DNA of 64,000 bases, taken from assembly GCA_010645155.1 (NCBI GenBank), contig CM021320.1, positions 1,614,965 to 1,678,964 on the forward strand, in the 5' to 3' direction. Each line of letters opens with the position of its first letter. Within the stretch, counting starts at the first letter, position 1. This stretch comes from Tigriopus japonicus. Its lineage: Eukaryota > Arthropoda > Copepoda > Harpacticoida > Harpacticidae. This document shows positions 54,195 through 64,000 of this stretch, piece by piece. The notes under the pieces were generated by a model. The model saw only the letters and a program-made list of their open reading frames with translations. It was not told the origin of the DNA and ran no database searches. The translations under genes and the position numbers were made by a program.

Positions 54195-57100
54195 ATGGAT
54201 CCTCTGCGGTTCTGCGGGATCTTCAAGATGGATGACTCCCTCATGGGCACCTGGACCAAATACATCGAAGAGAGCGATGAAAAATACTTCCGAAAATTCG
54301 TTAAAGGCCTGGTCACATCCTGGGAGCGATCAGTGAGCCCCAACTGGGATATGCTCGTAACCAGTCGCATGGAAGGTCATCGTGAAGAAGGACCCGCCCT
54401 TCACGCCCTCCCCGAGGAGCTCCTGCCTGCTTTGAGCAAGTTCCTCTTCATCGGCAAAGATGAGGCGGAACAAAGTGCTATCAACGCCAAATCCATTGGG
54501 CACAGCAAGGACATTGTCAAGTGTTTGATCATCATCTGCCGTTTGCCGGATAACATCCCCTTGGTGTCCTCGATGGATTTCGTCCAAATGATCACCCAAA
54601 TGGATTCTTTGCTCCTTCAGCAATTACTCGACATGGAGTCCAGCTTCTTTGCCCGAAAGGTCAAAACGGAAGCGTCCCAACAGAAGCTAAGGGACGAGAT
54701 TTTGGATTTCATCGTTCAGAGCTGTCATTTCCTCGAGACCATATACGATCCGCACTTTCGATATCGCACTTTCTTATGCGGTAAAGAACCTGAATCTGAA
54801 ATTCAAATCCCGCCTACCCCCATTGCCTTGCACCAAGAAACCATCCCCTTTCTCTATGAGAGTTTTGAAACAGCCTTGGCCGATTGTTTCCCCGATTTAG
54901 CCCAAGAAATGTTGACCGTATTCGGAGCCATCATTTCGGGGGCTCGTCACAATGCGATTCGCGCCATTTCACCCGCCACAACCAAGATGATTTCGAAGAC
55001 CATTCGGGATTCGGACACCAACGAGCAAGTTCATATCACGGCAATTTACTGCTCAGCCAAGTCCATTCGGATTTTGCACGAGGTGCCCATGGAAGAACGG
55101 CAGTTGGACATCCAACTCCTCATTGAGCAATACCAACAGATCTTGAGCTCAGTGAGCTTAAAGTCGACCGTGAGTGTGGCCACGTTGGTGGAAGGAGTGG
55201 GCATGCTTTCAAGAATGATGAATGTCAAGAAACCCGCCGAACTGAAGGAACTACTGGCCAAGAACGCCCTGATTCAAACCCTGCTCGAGGTCATCAAGGA
55301 TTCTCAACTCGACACGGATAAAAAGAAGATTCTTCTCCCCGTTGTGATAGACCGTCTTGGGCTTCTGCTCAAGAATTGTGAGCCTGCTTGTCAGAAAATG
55401 ATCAAAATTGACGGATACTCGAAGCTCTTCGAGATTGTGAACAGTCTTGGACCACCCGATAGCAATATTTTGAAGTCCATCTTGGCCATTTCCACGCATG
55501 GAGAGGACCCGAATGGACAACTCAATCTCATTAGAAACATCGAGCCCATAACTTATTTATTGAAGTGGATATCCGAGACCGACTACGAAAACCTGGAACA
55601 ACAAGTGTGGCTTACAGAGAGCCTGAACACCCTTTGTGGTGCCAATATTCAGAATAAGATGCTATGTTGCCAATCGGGTGTGATCCGACAATTGGTCAAA
55701 GTTCTGAGCAAGTTCGATCGGCTTCATGAGAAGAGCGCCATTGAGATTTTGAAACTCATCGAGTCCTTGGGCACGCATTCCATTGAACCCGTGGAATTGA
55801 AGCATCTCATCGCTCTTCTTGATCAAAGACACGATGAACAAGATGACAAGTTTCCGTACAAGAGCCATGTCATCCATGTGATTTCGTCCATGGCCAAAAG
55901 TGATGGATACGAAGTGTGTCGTGAATATTTCGAGATCGGCAACGAGATTAAAGGTCTGAGCGTTCCAAATATCTGTCAATGGCCAGGTCCGGTCTCGGGC
56001 ATGACCTTTCATTGTTGGATTCGTTTGGAGAAAACCCCTGTCTTTGACAAGGAGTTCCGACGACAATTGTACAGCTTTTACACCACCAACGGAAATGGTT
56101 TCGAAGCGTTTTTCTCATCGGAAGGCATTCTCGTCGCTGCTGTGGCACATAAGAAGGAATTTTTGGCCGTTCCTTTAGAGGGATTTCCTCTGAATGATGA
56201 GAGATGGCATTGTATCGAGATTTGTCACGCACACGGTAAGGGTCCCTTTGGCAAAAGTACTGTGACCTTTTATGTGGATGGAGCCAAGCGTTTGGAGTGC
56301 CCTCTGAAATTCCCCGCTCTGAGTGAACCCATCTCGTATTGTACCATTGCATCGCCTCTTCAACGGGGCAACATCCCCGCTCTGAATTCGGATCAATTGG
56401 GCAAGACTACCTTTAAAGAAGGTCTCATGGATGCAATTAAGATCGGAATTCCTGGCGTGATCAATTTACCTTCCACCTTGAAAGGGTTTTCCAATGACCC
56501 TCACCTGAAATGGACCCTCATTGGACTTGAGAACCAATTCTGGGGACTACCCATTTCTTTGGTGGGTCAAATGGGTATGATCTGTTGCTTTCAAGATGCT
56601 CTGACTCACTCGCAAATTCGACATCTGTATTCCTTGGGGCCGAATAATGGGTTAACCTTCGCTCAAGATGAAAACCCCGAAATTGTGGACGTTTTGAATC
56701 GCATCGTGTTCTTTTACTCAGCCAAAGCCAGTCATAATATGTCATGCCCCAATCTGGTGAACCCGACCAAATTCGAAGCCCAAGTGTTTGCTCAATCGTT
56801 TGGAACCCGAGATGTCAAGGACGTGATCAATTGCATCGGCGGGGTTCATGTGCTCTTTCCTCTCTTGGAAAATGCGGCTTTGGCCGATGAGAACGAACCC
56901 GCAGATACAAGTTATCTCTCCCTTAGAGACGAAGATTGTCCAGAAAGTCGACGAGGCTCGGTTCATCAAACCGGAGAGGTCAGTGATTGGGAATTGGTGC
57001 CTTCGAGCTCGTTTTCCGACTGGAAACTGGAGCAGAACGCCATATCCGGATTCCTCACTTTGGTCAAGAACCTGGTCACCAATCACACGATTAATAAGGA

Positions 57101-60100
57101 GCAGCTCATGCGCTGTGGGGGCGTGGCCATCATCGGAGCTCTCCTCCAAGATGCCAAAGCTCACCTTATCGACGTGAATGTCCTGATGGCGACGCAATTG
57201 TTGGTCGAGCTGGCTCATGCCAGTCAAGATCAGAAGCTATTGTTTCAAATCTTTCAGCACATCTTGTTCGATTTCCGAATCTGGTCCAAATCCGAGTTCC
57301 ATGTCCAAATCGGTCACATCCAGTACTTATCTACCATCATTAAGGATGACAGGAAACTTTTTCGGAAAAAGTTTGGTGTCCAGTTCCTTCTGGATGTGGT
57401 TCGCAAACATTATGGGGATAGCGATGCACTTTCGGTTGAGGACTGTAAAACCATCAGAGCCAGTCTATTCGGTTTAATCAAGTACTTTTTGCAAAGAGAA
57501 GTGACCTCCAAGGAGGTCTATCCCCTCGTGTCGTTCATCTTGGCCGAGAAGAATGGCCAACTCCTCTTGGAAATCTGCGAGATGCTCACTCTCTATCTCG
57601 AGAATCGCCAAGCCAAAGACCAAATGTTTCTAGTCATGTACGAGAGTCGACGAGCCGATTTGTTCCATTGTCTTCTGTTGAACCCGAATCTAAAACGACC
57701 TCAGCGAATGGCATTACAGAGGATGCTCACGGCCATTTTGCGCACAAATCGCGTGTCCGTGAGGCATAAACATCGGATGCATTTATTCGAGGCTCGATAC
57801 TTGGGATTTTTGCATCTGAGGTTCAAGCAAGCAGCCGAGGAGAATCCGGTCTCCAAGGAAGAGATCCTTGTGTACATTGATCAAATGCTACTTTTCGACG
57901 ATGCAACCACTTTCCAAGGCATCTTGGGTTTGGTCCATCACCTTCAACTGTTTGATTTGGACATCAAAGTGGAAATTGCTCGTCGATTAATGACCTTCAT
58001 GTTCACCAGACCCGATGTGCCCATGCAATTCGCTCGGCAAATTGGATGGCAAGACTGTCTCACTCGTCTTTTGGTCAAGAAGATCCTCAAACCGGACAGC
58101 GAGTCCAATATCTCATTGGATGATAGCTCCAGTCTCGGAGATGATTCATACGTGATCATGGGAGGAATGACGTCTCCCTCTCATTATATCGATCGAGCCA
58201 CGACCACGGCCAAACACTATTTGCCCGTTCATGCGGGTGAAGCCGTGGGTGCCCTGGGATCGGCCGTGGGTGATGTGGCCTCGAAAGTTGTCAGTAGCAC
58301 CTCCAAGAAGGTGTCCAGTAATGTGAACTATGCCAAAGATTTTGCGTCAGAGAAAGTGACCAACACCATGCTCATGACTCAAGGGATGGTGTCTCAAAAA
58401 ATGGCCTCAGCTCAAGAGCGAGTGACCTCGACTATGAACAAAACTCATCAATTCTTGGGAGATCTAAGTGAGCGAGCGTCCTTTTCACGAAAGCGTCTGG
58501 GAAGTGTGTCATCGATTGGAACCAATGACGAATCGTTGATGCACGAGAACCGGTCCATGACCCCGCAGTACATGAGCACTTACAACTTCGAAATGGATGA
58601 TCTCGTCCCCAAATCGACCTCGACGAGCTCTGAAGATGTCAGGGACACAGCTTCATCCTCACCAACCCGAATGCATGACTGCATTTCGGAGGAAGTCCAC
58701 GACATGGAAATGATTAACGAAGAGCTTATTAATGAACTCCATCGTATGGGAATGAAGAAAACGGAAGATGTTGGACACGATCGAGAGGAAGAGTTGTGTC
58801 AATTGGCTATTAATATCCTCTTCACAGTGATGTGGCGAGGTTTACATGGGGCAAGTGAGGCCGTCATCAAGGAGCGAGGTCAAGTTATTGCTTGCATCAA
58901 TATGCTCGGACTAAACAATAAACTGTTTCGAAGTCATGTGGATCTAAAACGACGATTGGTCGAGATGTGCATACAAGCCGTGTTATCCGATGTGAGGGAC
59001 AAGTCGCAAGTGAATGCAGATTGCACGGCCATGGCTGAGCACGTCATGCAGTGGGCTTATGATTTGGTTGTGTTGGATCCCTACGGGAAATTCGATAAGA
59101 AAGTCTCGGAATCGCTACTGGATGGTATTCTAGCTATCGTGGAGAGTTTCATGGTGTTTCAAGAGGGCAATTCCGAGACCGAATGGAGTGTTATGGCTAA
59201 GATGGCCTTGGATATTCTGCTGAAATGTGCGGATGAATCGGGTGATATTGAATTATGCACAATGGCCACCGCCAAATTGCATGCTCTGGTCCAAACACGC
59301 GCTTCGAGTAGTGTGGAAGAAAATGGATATCTGATATTGCAAGTGTCAAAAATTATCGAAAAGGTTCTCCAACAAGAAGTGCAGCCGGTCGAAGACAATC
59401 AGGACCATTACTCTTTTATTATTCCGGTGATGAAAGCTTTATTGGAGAAATCTCGGGACCAATTGCATCTCACCACGAACTTGCCTTCGATGAATTTGCG
59501 CCAACCCAGTCCCACGTTCTTCGAGGCCTTCAAAACGTATTCCCAAGGTGAAGAATGGCGATATTTTCTCCAGAAGAAGGTAACCCCTTTCCACGATGCA
59601 TTTTTGTCGGGTTTCCTGTCTGGATTGCCACTTAAAATGGACACGTTTTGGGCTGAAGGTTATGAACTGTCAAAGATTGCTTCCCACAAGCGTAATCGTG
59701 AGATTGGAGAGAGCAAACTTCGCTTCGAGACCAAATATCTTGAGCCCTTCCATCGATCAGTGAGAAATGAAAATGTTCGATTCAACAACATGCTCAGTCA
59801 AGAAAAGTCTCACTTTGTTTTCATCCGAAAACGATGGAAAATCACCAAACGATTGTTCTTTGGACCTCGAGGGGCGTGGTACGACGATCGTGAGGGTTCG
59901 CTGGATTTCTGGAAACTCGCCAATAACGAGAACTTCATGCGAATGAGGATGAAGTTGATTCCCAACTTGAATTTCGACCCTCATCGCGAGGCCAGTGCAG
60001 CCCGAGATAACGTCAAGATTGAGGAGAAGAAGCCGAAGATCGGAGCCTTTCAACTCAATATCTCAAAGGAGGCCGTTCGCTCCATTGAAGCCACCCCCGA

Positions 60101-62516
60101 TGATAGCCTCACCGAAGAGGAACTCAAGTCGATCGCCATCGAGCAGATGGAAACCACCAACGAGACGACAGATGTTGAGAAGCAGAGTGAACGGCTGGTA
60201 TTCTCCGAGGAATGCGAGCTTGTCACTTACATGTCTGTAATCAAAGGCACGTTCGAGCTCACCACCAATTTTGTCTACTTCTTTGATGCAAGCCCATTCA
60301 AGGAGAATGAGGACAGATTCGATTTTCGATGGAGTCTCATGCAATTGCGTGAGATGCATTTGCGACGGTTCAACTTACGTCGATCTGCCATCGAATTCTT
60401 CCTCTTGGATCAAACCAACTATTTCCTAAATTTTCCCAATAAGAAGAATCGGAACCGGGTGTATTCCAAGTTAGCGAGCATGAAACTTCCTCATCTGGTC
60501 ACGAGCTCGAGTCGATCTCCGGCTGATTTACTCAAGTCATCGAATCTCACGCAGAAATGGGTGAACCGAGAAATTTCCAACTTTGAATACTTAATGCAAC
60601 TCAACACAATTGCCGGACGATCTTTCAATGATTTGTCCCAATACCCCGTGTTTCCCTGGATCTTGGCCGATTACGAGTCTGAGAAGCTAGATCTTCACAA
60701 TCCCAAAACATTCCGCGATCTATCCAAGCCAATTGGAATTCAGAATGAGAAGCACGTGGAGGAAGTCCGATCTCGATTCCAAAGCTTCGACGATCCGGCT
60801 GGGGTGATTGCCAAATTCCATTATGGTACCCATTACTCGAATTCAGCCATGGTCTTACACTACTTGGTTCGAGTTGAACCGTTCACGTCACTTCATATTG
60901 AGCTTCAAAGTGGACGCTTTGACGTAGCTGATCGACAATTCCATTCGGTGGCTCAAACTTGGAAAAGTCTCTTTGAGAATCTCAATGACGTCAAGGAGCT
61001 TATTCCGGAGTTTTTCTACTTTCCCGAGTTCTTGCAGAATTTGAACAACTTCGATCTTGGGCGTCTCCAGGGAAAAAAGAATCGAGTTCACGACGTCGTT
61101 TTACCCGCATGGGCCAAGACACCTGATGACTTTATCCGAAAGCATCGATTGGCCTTGGAATCGGAATATGTGTCGGCACATCTTCACGAATGGATTGACT
61201 TAATCTTCGGATGCAAGCAAAAAGGTGAAGCGGCGGAAAAAGCGCTCAACGTGTTCTACTATTGTAGTTATGAGGGCGCAGTTGACCTTGATGCCATTTC
61301 GGACCCAGGAGAACGCGAAGCCATCGAGGGAATGATTAACAACTTTGGTCAAACTCCATGCCAACTTCTCAAAGACCCGCATCCCCAAAGATTGCTTCTT
61401 CCCGAATACAATAAGCAACGCGAATTGGCCAAACCAGGGTCTTTCAAAGTGGACATGTTCCTTATGCCTCATATTTGGAAACCGTATTTTATCGAAGTGT
61501 CCACGGAACGGGATCCGTTGATTTTAGCCCAAGTGCCCAAATCACAATACAAGTCGTTCATTCAGTACGGAACACCAGATACACTGGTGACTTTGTCTGA
61601 GCAATGCGTTTTGGGATCTCATGGTTGGCTGCCTTACGATCGAACTGGAGCGAGTATCTTCTCCTTTGACAAAGATTTAACTTACACCAAATCTCGCAAA
61701 CAATTGCCTCTACCAATGACGCCAAATTTGCAGCCCTCACCCAAGCTTTTTGCCATCTCACCCGATGCAAAATATATCTTCTTTGGTGGTCAATGGGACA
61801 ACAGTCTGCAGGTGTTCAGTATTCCCAAAGTCAAGGTGGTCGCCAAGGTGATTCGTCACATCGATGTGATCACGTGCGTGGCCATGGACTCAACGGGGAA
61901 TTACATCATGACGGGATCCAGGGACAACACTTCCATCATCTGGGAGGCTTACCAGTACTCAATCCTCACTCAACCGGGCACTCTAGTTCCCAATCCGAAA
62001 CCGCTCCAAGTATTGTCCGGTCACGACAAGTCAGTCACTTGTGTGGCCATTTCCACCGAATTGGACATGGCCGTTTCCGGTTCCGAAGATGGAAGTGTCA
62101 ACGTGTACACCGTCAAGGAAGGCCAATATGTGCGAAGCATCTTCCCACCCACATATGGTGCAGATCCGTACAAGATCGATCAACTCAACTTGTCTTACCA
62201 AGGCCACGTGGTCTTCACCGGACACAATCGAGACGTTCACTCGTTACACGTGTACACGGTGAATGGCCATCTTTTGACTTCGAGCTCGGTGGAACATCGG
62301 ATCACGGCCATTGGTGTGACGGCCGATTTTGTGGTCACGGGAGATGAAAATGGTGAATTGATTCTCCGAGATCTTTTGACTCCCAAAATGTTGCACAAGA
62401 TCAACCTTCAATTGCCCATTCAACACGTGTCGTTCGTGGCGGGTAACACTCACATCTTGGTACCGCTTCGAGATGGAAAGCTCATTGTGATCGGATTAAA
62501 GCCCTCAGGAAAGTGA
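54195..62516 (+). CDS. NBEAL: Neurobeachin-like BEACH-WD40 protein (NBEAL1/2 family)
   Basis: A single 2,773-codon exon, close to the 2,700-2,750 residues of vertebrate NBEAL1/2. These large scaffolds act in vesicle and granule trafficking. The N-terminal 600 residues are helical, armadillo-like. A concanavalin A-like domain begins near 601 (SGMTFHCWIRLE). A long helical region and a Ser/Thr-rich linker (about 1320-1500) follow. The PH-BEACH domain is about 2000-2100, BEACH about 2117-2398 (FPWILADYES, FHYGTHYSNSAMVLHYLVR, PEFFYFPEF) and WD40 repeats about 2515-2770 (GSRDNTSIIWE, SGSEDGSVNVY). The C-terminal signatures AISTELDMAVSGS and DGKLIVIGLKP favour NBEAL over neurobeachin/LRBA. The start is supported by an in-frame TAG at 54171 and a likely acceptor at 54133. 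Vertebrate homologues have dozens of introns; none is seen here. Confidence 0.96.
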   Translation: MDPLRFCGIFKMDDSLMGTWTKYIEESDEKYFRKFVKGLVTSWERSVSPNWDMLVTSRMEGHREEGPALHALPEELLPALSKFLFIGKDEAEQSAINAKSIGHSKDIVKCLIIICRLPDNIPLVSSMDFVQMITQMDSLLLQQLLDMESSFFARKVKTEASQQKLRDEILDFIVQSCHFLETIYDPHFRYRTFLCGKEPESEIQIPPTPIALHQETIPFLYESFETALADCFPDLAQEMLTVFGAIISGARHNAIRAISPATTKMISKTIRDSDTNEQVHITAIYCSAKSIRILHEVPMEERQLDIQLLIEQYQQILSSVSLKSTVSVATLVEGVGMLSRMMNVKKPAELKELLAKNALIQTLLEVIKDSQLDTDKKKILLPVVIDRLGLLLKNCEPACQKMIKIDGYSKLFEIVNSLGPPDSNILKSILAISTHGEDPNGQLNLIRNIEPITYLLKWISETDYENLEQQVWLTESLNTLCGANIQNKMLCCQSGVIRQLVKVLSKFDRLHEKSAIEILKLIESLGTHSIEPVELKHLIALLDQRHDEQDDKFPYKSHVIHVISSMAKSDGYEVCREYFEIGNEIKGLSVPNICQWPGPVSGMTFHCWIRLEKTPVFDKEFRRQLYSFYTTNGNGFEAFFSSEGILVAAVAHKKEFLAVPLEGFPLNDERWHCIEICHAHGKGPFGKSTVTFYVDGAKRLECPLKFPALSEPISYCTIASPLQRGNIPALNSDQLGKTTFKEGLMDAIKIGIPGVINLPSTLKGFSNDPHLKWTLIGLENQFWGLPISLVGQMGMICCFQDALTHSQIRHLYSLGPNNGLTFAQDENPEIVDVLNRIVFFYSAKASHNMSCPNLVNPTKFEAQVFAQSFGTRDVKDVINCIGGVHVLFPLLENAALADENEPADTSYLSLRDEDCPESRRGSVHQTGEVSDWELVPSSSFSDWKLEQNAISGFLTLVKNLVTNHTINKEQLMRCGGVAIIGALLQDAKAHLIDVNVLMATQLLVELAHASQDQKLLFQIFQHILFDFRIWSKSEFHVQIGHIQYLSTIIKDDRKLFRKKFGVQFLLDVVRKHYGDSDALSVEDCKTIRASLFGLIKYFLQREVTSKEVYPLVSFILAEKNGQLLLEICEMLTLYLENRQAKDQMFLVMYESRRADLFHCLLLNPNLKRPQRMALQRMLTAILRTNRVSVRHKHRMHLFEARYLGFLHLRFKQAAEENPVSKEEILVYIDQMLLFDDATTFQGILGLVHHLQLFDLDIKVEIARRLMTFMFTRPDVPMQFARQIGWQDCLTRLLVKKILKPDSESNISLDDSSSLGDDSYVIMGGMTSPSHYIDRATTTAKHYLPVHAGEAVGALGSAVGDVASKVVSSTSKKVSSNVNYAKDFASEKVTNTMLMTQGMVSQKMASAQERVTSTMNKTHQFLGDLSERASFSRKRLGSVSSIGTNDESLMHENRSMTPQYMSTYNFEMDDLVPKSTSTSSEDVRDTASSSPTRMHDCISEEVHDMEMINEELINELHRMGMKKTEDVGHDREEELCQLAINILFTVMWRGLHGASEAVIKERGQVIACINMLGLNNKLFRSHVDLKRRLVEMCIQAVLSDVRDKSQVNADCTAMAEHVMQWAYDLVVLDPYGKFDKKVSESLLDGILAIVESFMVFQEGNSETEWSVMAKMALDILLKCADESGDIELCTMATAKLHALVQTRASSSVEENGYLILQVSKIIEKVLQQEVQPVEDNQDHYSFIIPVMKALLEKSRDQLHLTTNLPSMNLRQPSPTFFEAFKTYSQGEEWRYFLQKKVTPFHDAFLSGFLSGLPLKMDTFWAEGYELSKIASHKRNREIGESKLRFETKYLEPFHRSVRNENVRFNNMLSQEKSHFVFIRKRWKITKRLFFGPRGAWYDDREGSLDFWKLANNENFMRMRMKLIPNLNFDPHREASAARDNVKIEEKKPKIGAFQLNISKEAVRSIEATPDDSLTEEELKSIAIEQMETTNETTDVEKQSERLVFSEECELVTYMSVIKGTFELTTNFVYFFDASPFKENEDRFDFRWSLMQLREMHLRRFNLRRSAIEFFLLDQTNYFLNFPNKKNRNRVYSKLASMKLPHLVTSSSRSPADLLKSSNLTQKWVNREISNFEYLMQLNTIAGRSFNDLSQYPVFPWILADYESEKLDLHNPKTFRDLSKPIGIQNEKHVEEVRSRFQSFDDPAGVIAKFHYGTHYSNSAMVLHYLVRVEPFTSLHIELQSGRFDVADRQFHSVAQTWKSLFENLNDVKELIPEFFYFPEFLQNLNNFDLGRLQGKKNRVHDVVLPAWAKTPDDFIRKHRLALESEYVSAHLHEWIDLIFGCKQKGEAAEKALNVFYYCSYEGAVDLDAISDPGEREAIEGMINNFGQTPCQLLKDPHPQRLLLPEYNKQRELAKPGSFKVDMFLMPHIWKPYFIEVSTERDPLILAQVPKSQYKSFIQYGTPDTLVTLSEQCVLGSHGWLPYDRTGASIFSFDKDLTYTKSRKQLPLPMTPNLQPSPKLFAISPDAKYIFFGGQWDNSLQVFSIPKVKVVAKVIRHIDVITCVAMDSTGNYIMTGSRDNTSIIWEAYQYSILTQPGTLVPNPKPLQVLSGHDKSVTCVAISTELDMAVSGSEDGSVNVYTVKEGQYVRSIFPPTYGADPYKIDQLNLSYQGHVVFTGHNRDVHSLHVYTVNGHLLTSSSVEHRITAIGVTADFVVTGDENGELILRDLLTPKMLHKINLQLPIQHVSFVAGNTHILVPLRDGKLIVIGLKPSGK

Positions 62517-63443
62517 ATCAAAAAGAGAAATATCGCCAACAAAGCATGCGAGGCTACAGATGTTGATTTATAAATATATAATGGTTGTTTGATCTTAGTT
62601 TATTTAATTTTTTCAAGTTTTCACGACAATTCTATGTGAATCAAGGACCCATTTCTCTCTCGTTTCAAATATGCTTCTTTTGTTCGATGTCCCTTCTCGT
62701 CCAATACATTCCGTAACTTAATCTAAATGTTTTCCTTGATTGCCCTTAGTGTAGGCACTATTCGGTAATTTCATTCTAGTCCATATGATAAAACAGGAAC
62801 AATAAATAAACCACTTTGATTCTCCCAATTCGTTGCCAGGTGTTCATTTCGATTTGTTTGTAAATGACCTTGAAAGTGTGTTATTCATTCTATTGTTTGA
62901 ACAACTGCTTTCGTAAGTTCCAAAGCAACAAGGATTCGTTTTGGTGACAGACTGTTGCTAGCCAAGTAGTCAGTTATTGCTAGTCAATATCATTAGACGA
63001 TATTTTTTTCGTCCGGACAATTTTAACTAAAGGGTCTCTTTCTTAATTTTCATCTGGTTCTCAATCATTCTTACCCTGGCTTCGCGAGCGTCGCAATAAC
63101 GATAGTCAATTTGCGTAAAACTAAATTAAATTTGTGTCAACATTTCACCAACAGGGTTAGGCAGAATTAGTAAAACATGAATATTGTGAAATAACTCCTA
63201 ACAAACAAGGTCAAAAGAAATTATTCTCCTACAACATACTACTATGACATGATGGAATATTATTTGTCATGTCCTCTTTTGGGTCAAACCATCGCTCTGA
63301 AGTTCTTGATATCAATGCCACAACTTACATGCACCAAGAACCACCGTTGCCCTTGTTCGTCTTCTTTTATGATTCAACCAACAGTTATGGGGACACATTT
63401 TAAACTTTGGCCATGGATCAAGCCGGATTTCATGAAATCTTTA
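62517..63443. other. 3' flank of the NBEAL gene
   Basis: The 3' UTR probably ends after the double signal AATAAATAAA at 62801-62810. The rest is AT-rich with no gene recognised. Confidence 0.5.
62801..62810 (+). terminator. Poly(A) signal AATAAATAAA of the NBEAL gene
   Basis: Overlapping AATAAA signals about 285 bases after the TGA stop. Confidence 0.6.
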
Positions 63444-63457
63444 AGGTCACATGACCT
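63444..63457. promoter_or_regulatory. Inverted nuclear-receptor-like half-sites (AGGTCA-CA-TGACCT)
   Basis: Perfectly inverted AGGTCA half-sites spaced by two bases, about 150 bases before the TATA candidate at 63600. The motif type is known for nuclear receptors; function here is inferred. Confidence 0.3.
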
Positions 63458-63599
63458 TTAAGGTAACCAAAGTTAAAGCCATGACCAAAGTTACATGACA
63501 ATTTTCTTTATCCTGCTATGTTTTTAGCCTATAATTTGAAATTTTGGCTCACTTCACCTCAAGTACATCAGTAGGTGTGTTGGCTACGCAGTGCCATGG

Positions 63600-63657
63600 T
63601 ATAAAAGCCGACCACGACTTCATCAGTGGATCATTCCCCGTCAATGAGACGGGGGAT
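63600..63657 (+). promoter_or_regulatory. Candidate core promoter with GC hairpin
   Basis: TATAAAAG at 63600-63607 is followed by an arthropod initiator-like TCAGT at 63623-63627. A hairpin then forms at 63633-63657, with stem CCCCGTC/GACGGGG and loop AATGA. The gene, if any, would lie beyond the window. An LTR promoter is the alternative. Confidence 0.4.
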
Positions 63658-63713
63658 TCAGACGTGCAAGTTATTGTGCGTCTGAGATGTATTTGTCGAG
63701 ACATGATGCATTC

Positions 63714-63795
63714 ATAGGGCAATAATGTGATTGATAGGGTAATAAAATGATGTGTAGGGTAATAAAGTAAGTTGTAGGTGAATAATATTTTGGAC
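63714..63795. repeat. Imperfect 20-21-bp tandem repeat (TAGGGTAATAAA type), about 4 copies
   Basis: Units resemble ATAGGGTAATAAAATGATGT with small changes and a shortened last copy. The remaining bases to 64000 show nothing recognisable. Confidence 0.6.
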
Positions 63796-64000
63796 CTGAC
63801 CTCTTTGGGCTGGGAGGAAGTCTCATAAAAGGAGAAGGCGGCCAATAAAATGGTTTTCAACATTGCCAAAATCCAAACTTCTAACCAATTGAACGTTTAC
63901 TTCACTATTTGTTAATTGTGTGGATAGTTATTGACGCTCCGAGTTGATTTAGCTTGACTTGCTCTTTGTTTTCCAATCAAATCCATCGTGAAATGTTCTT

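Noticed and set aside
1..64000. CRISPR arrays, bacterial operons or phage genes
   Set aside because: Spliced genes, poly(A) signals and eukaryotic transposons show this is nuclear eukaryotic DNA. No such arrays were seen.

Overview
This is a eukaryotic nuclear window with spliced genes, long AT-rich spacers, poly(A) signals and many small transposons. An array of ten perfect CCTAA units (the arthropod-type TTAGG telomere repeat), arthropod-like gene content and a Gly/Tyr-rich cuticle-type secreted protein point to an arthropod. A crustacean such as a copepod is my best guess, but the species cannot be read from the sequence.

Layout, left to right. (1) 1-3538: an IQSEC/BRAG-type Arf-GEF (Sec7 + PH) in one long exon. 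(2) 3539-9009: gene-poor, with one good TATA box plus splice donor near 4.2 kb. (3) 9010-10251: a three-exon Rab-like GTPase whose switch II and NKxD motifs are degenerate. (4) 10252-15135: no recognisable gene. (5) 15136-15811 (-): a two-exon secreted Gly/Tyr/His-rich protein. (6) 15875-21446: gene-poor. (7) 21447-30240 (-): a six-exon ASB1 orthologue (ankyrin repeats + SOCS box). A second SOCS-box exon in the same splice phase lies about 1.2 kb downstream, and transposon debris sits in the large introns. (8) 30407-31945 (-): the mitochondrial ATPase AFG1L, only 166 bp upstream of the ASB1 start. (9) About 32-50 kb: a transposon field. It holds the telomere-like array beside a tRNA-derived SINE-like head, at least five short TIR elements (three hAT-like in the window, two with good 8-bp target duplications in this block), LINE reverse transcriptase scraps and a 4-kb Ty3/gypsy element with both LTRs and a deleted reverse transcriptase core. 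(10) 50381-50437: an assembly gap. (11) 50440-53283: USP7, lacking its N-terminal MATH domain at the gap. (12) 54195-62516: a 2,773-codon NBEAL-type BEACH protein in one exon. (13) 62517-64000: 3' flank with a possible next promoter.

The genes are housekeeping or signalling functions with no evident common pathway. Two themes link several of them: ubiquitin (ASB1 as a Cullin-5 substrate receptor, USP7 as a deubiquitinase) and membrane traffic (IQSEC, the Rab-like protein, NBEAL). I read this as chance neighbourhood rather than a functional cluster. The most unusual items are the two phase-compatible SOCS-box terminal exons, the degenerate Rab, the tight AFG1L-ASB1 arrangement with a splice acceptor directly before the ATG, and the dense set of intact-ended MITEs.
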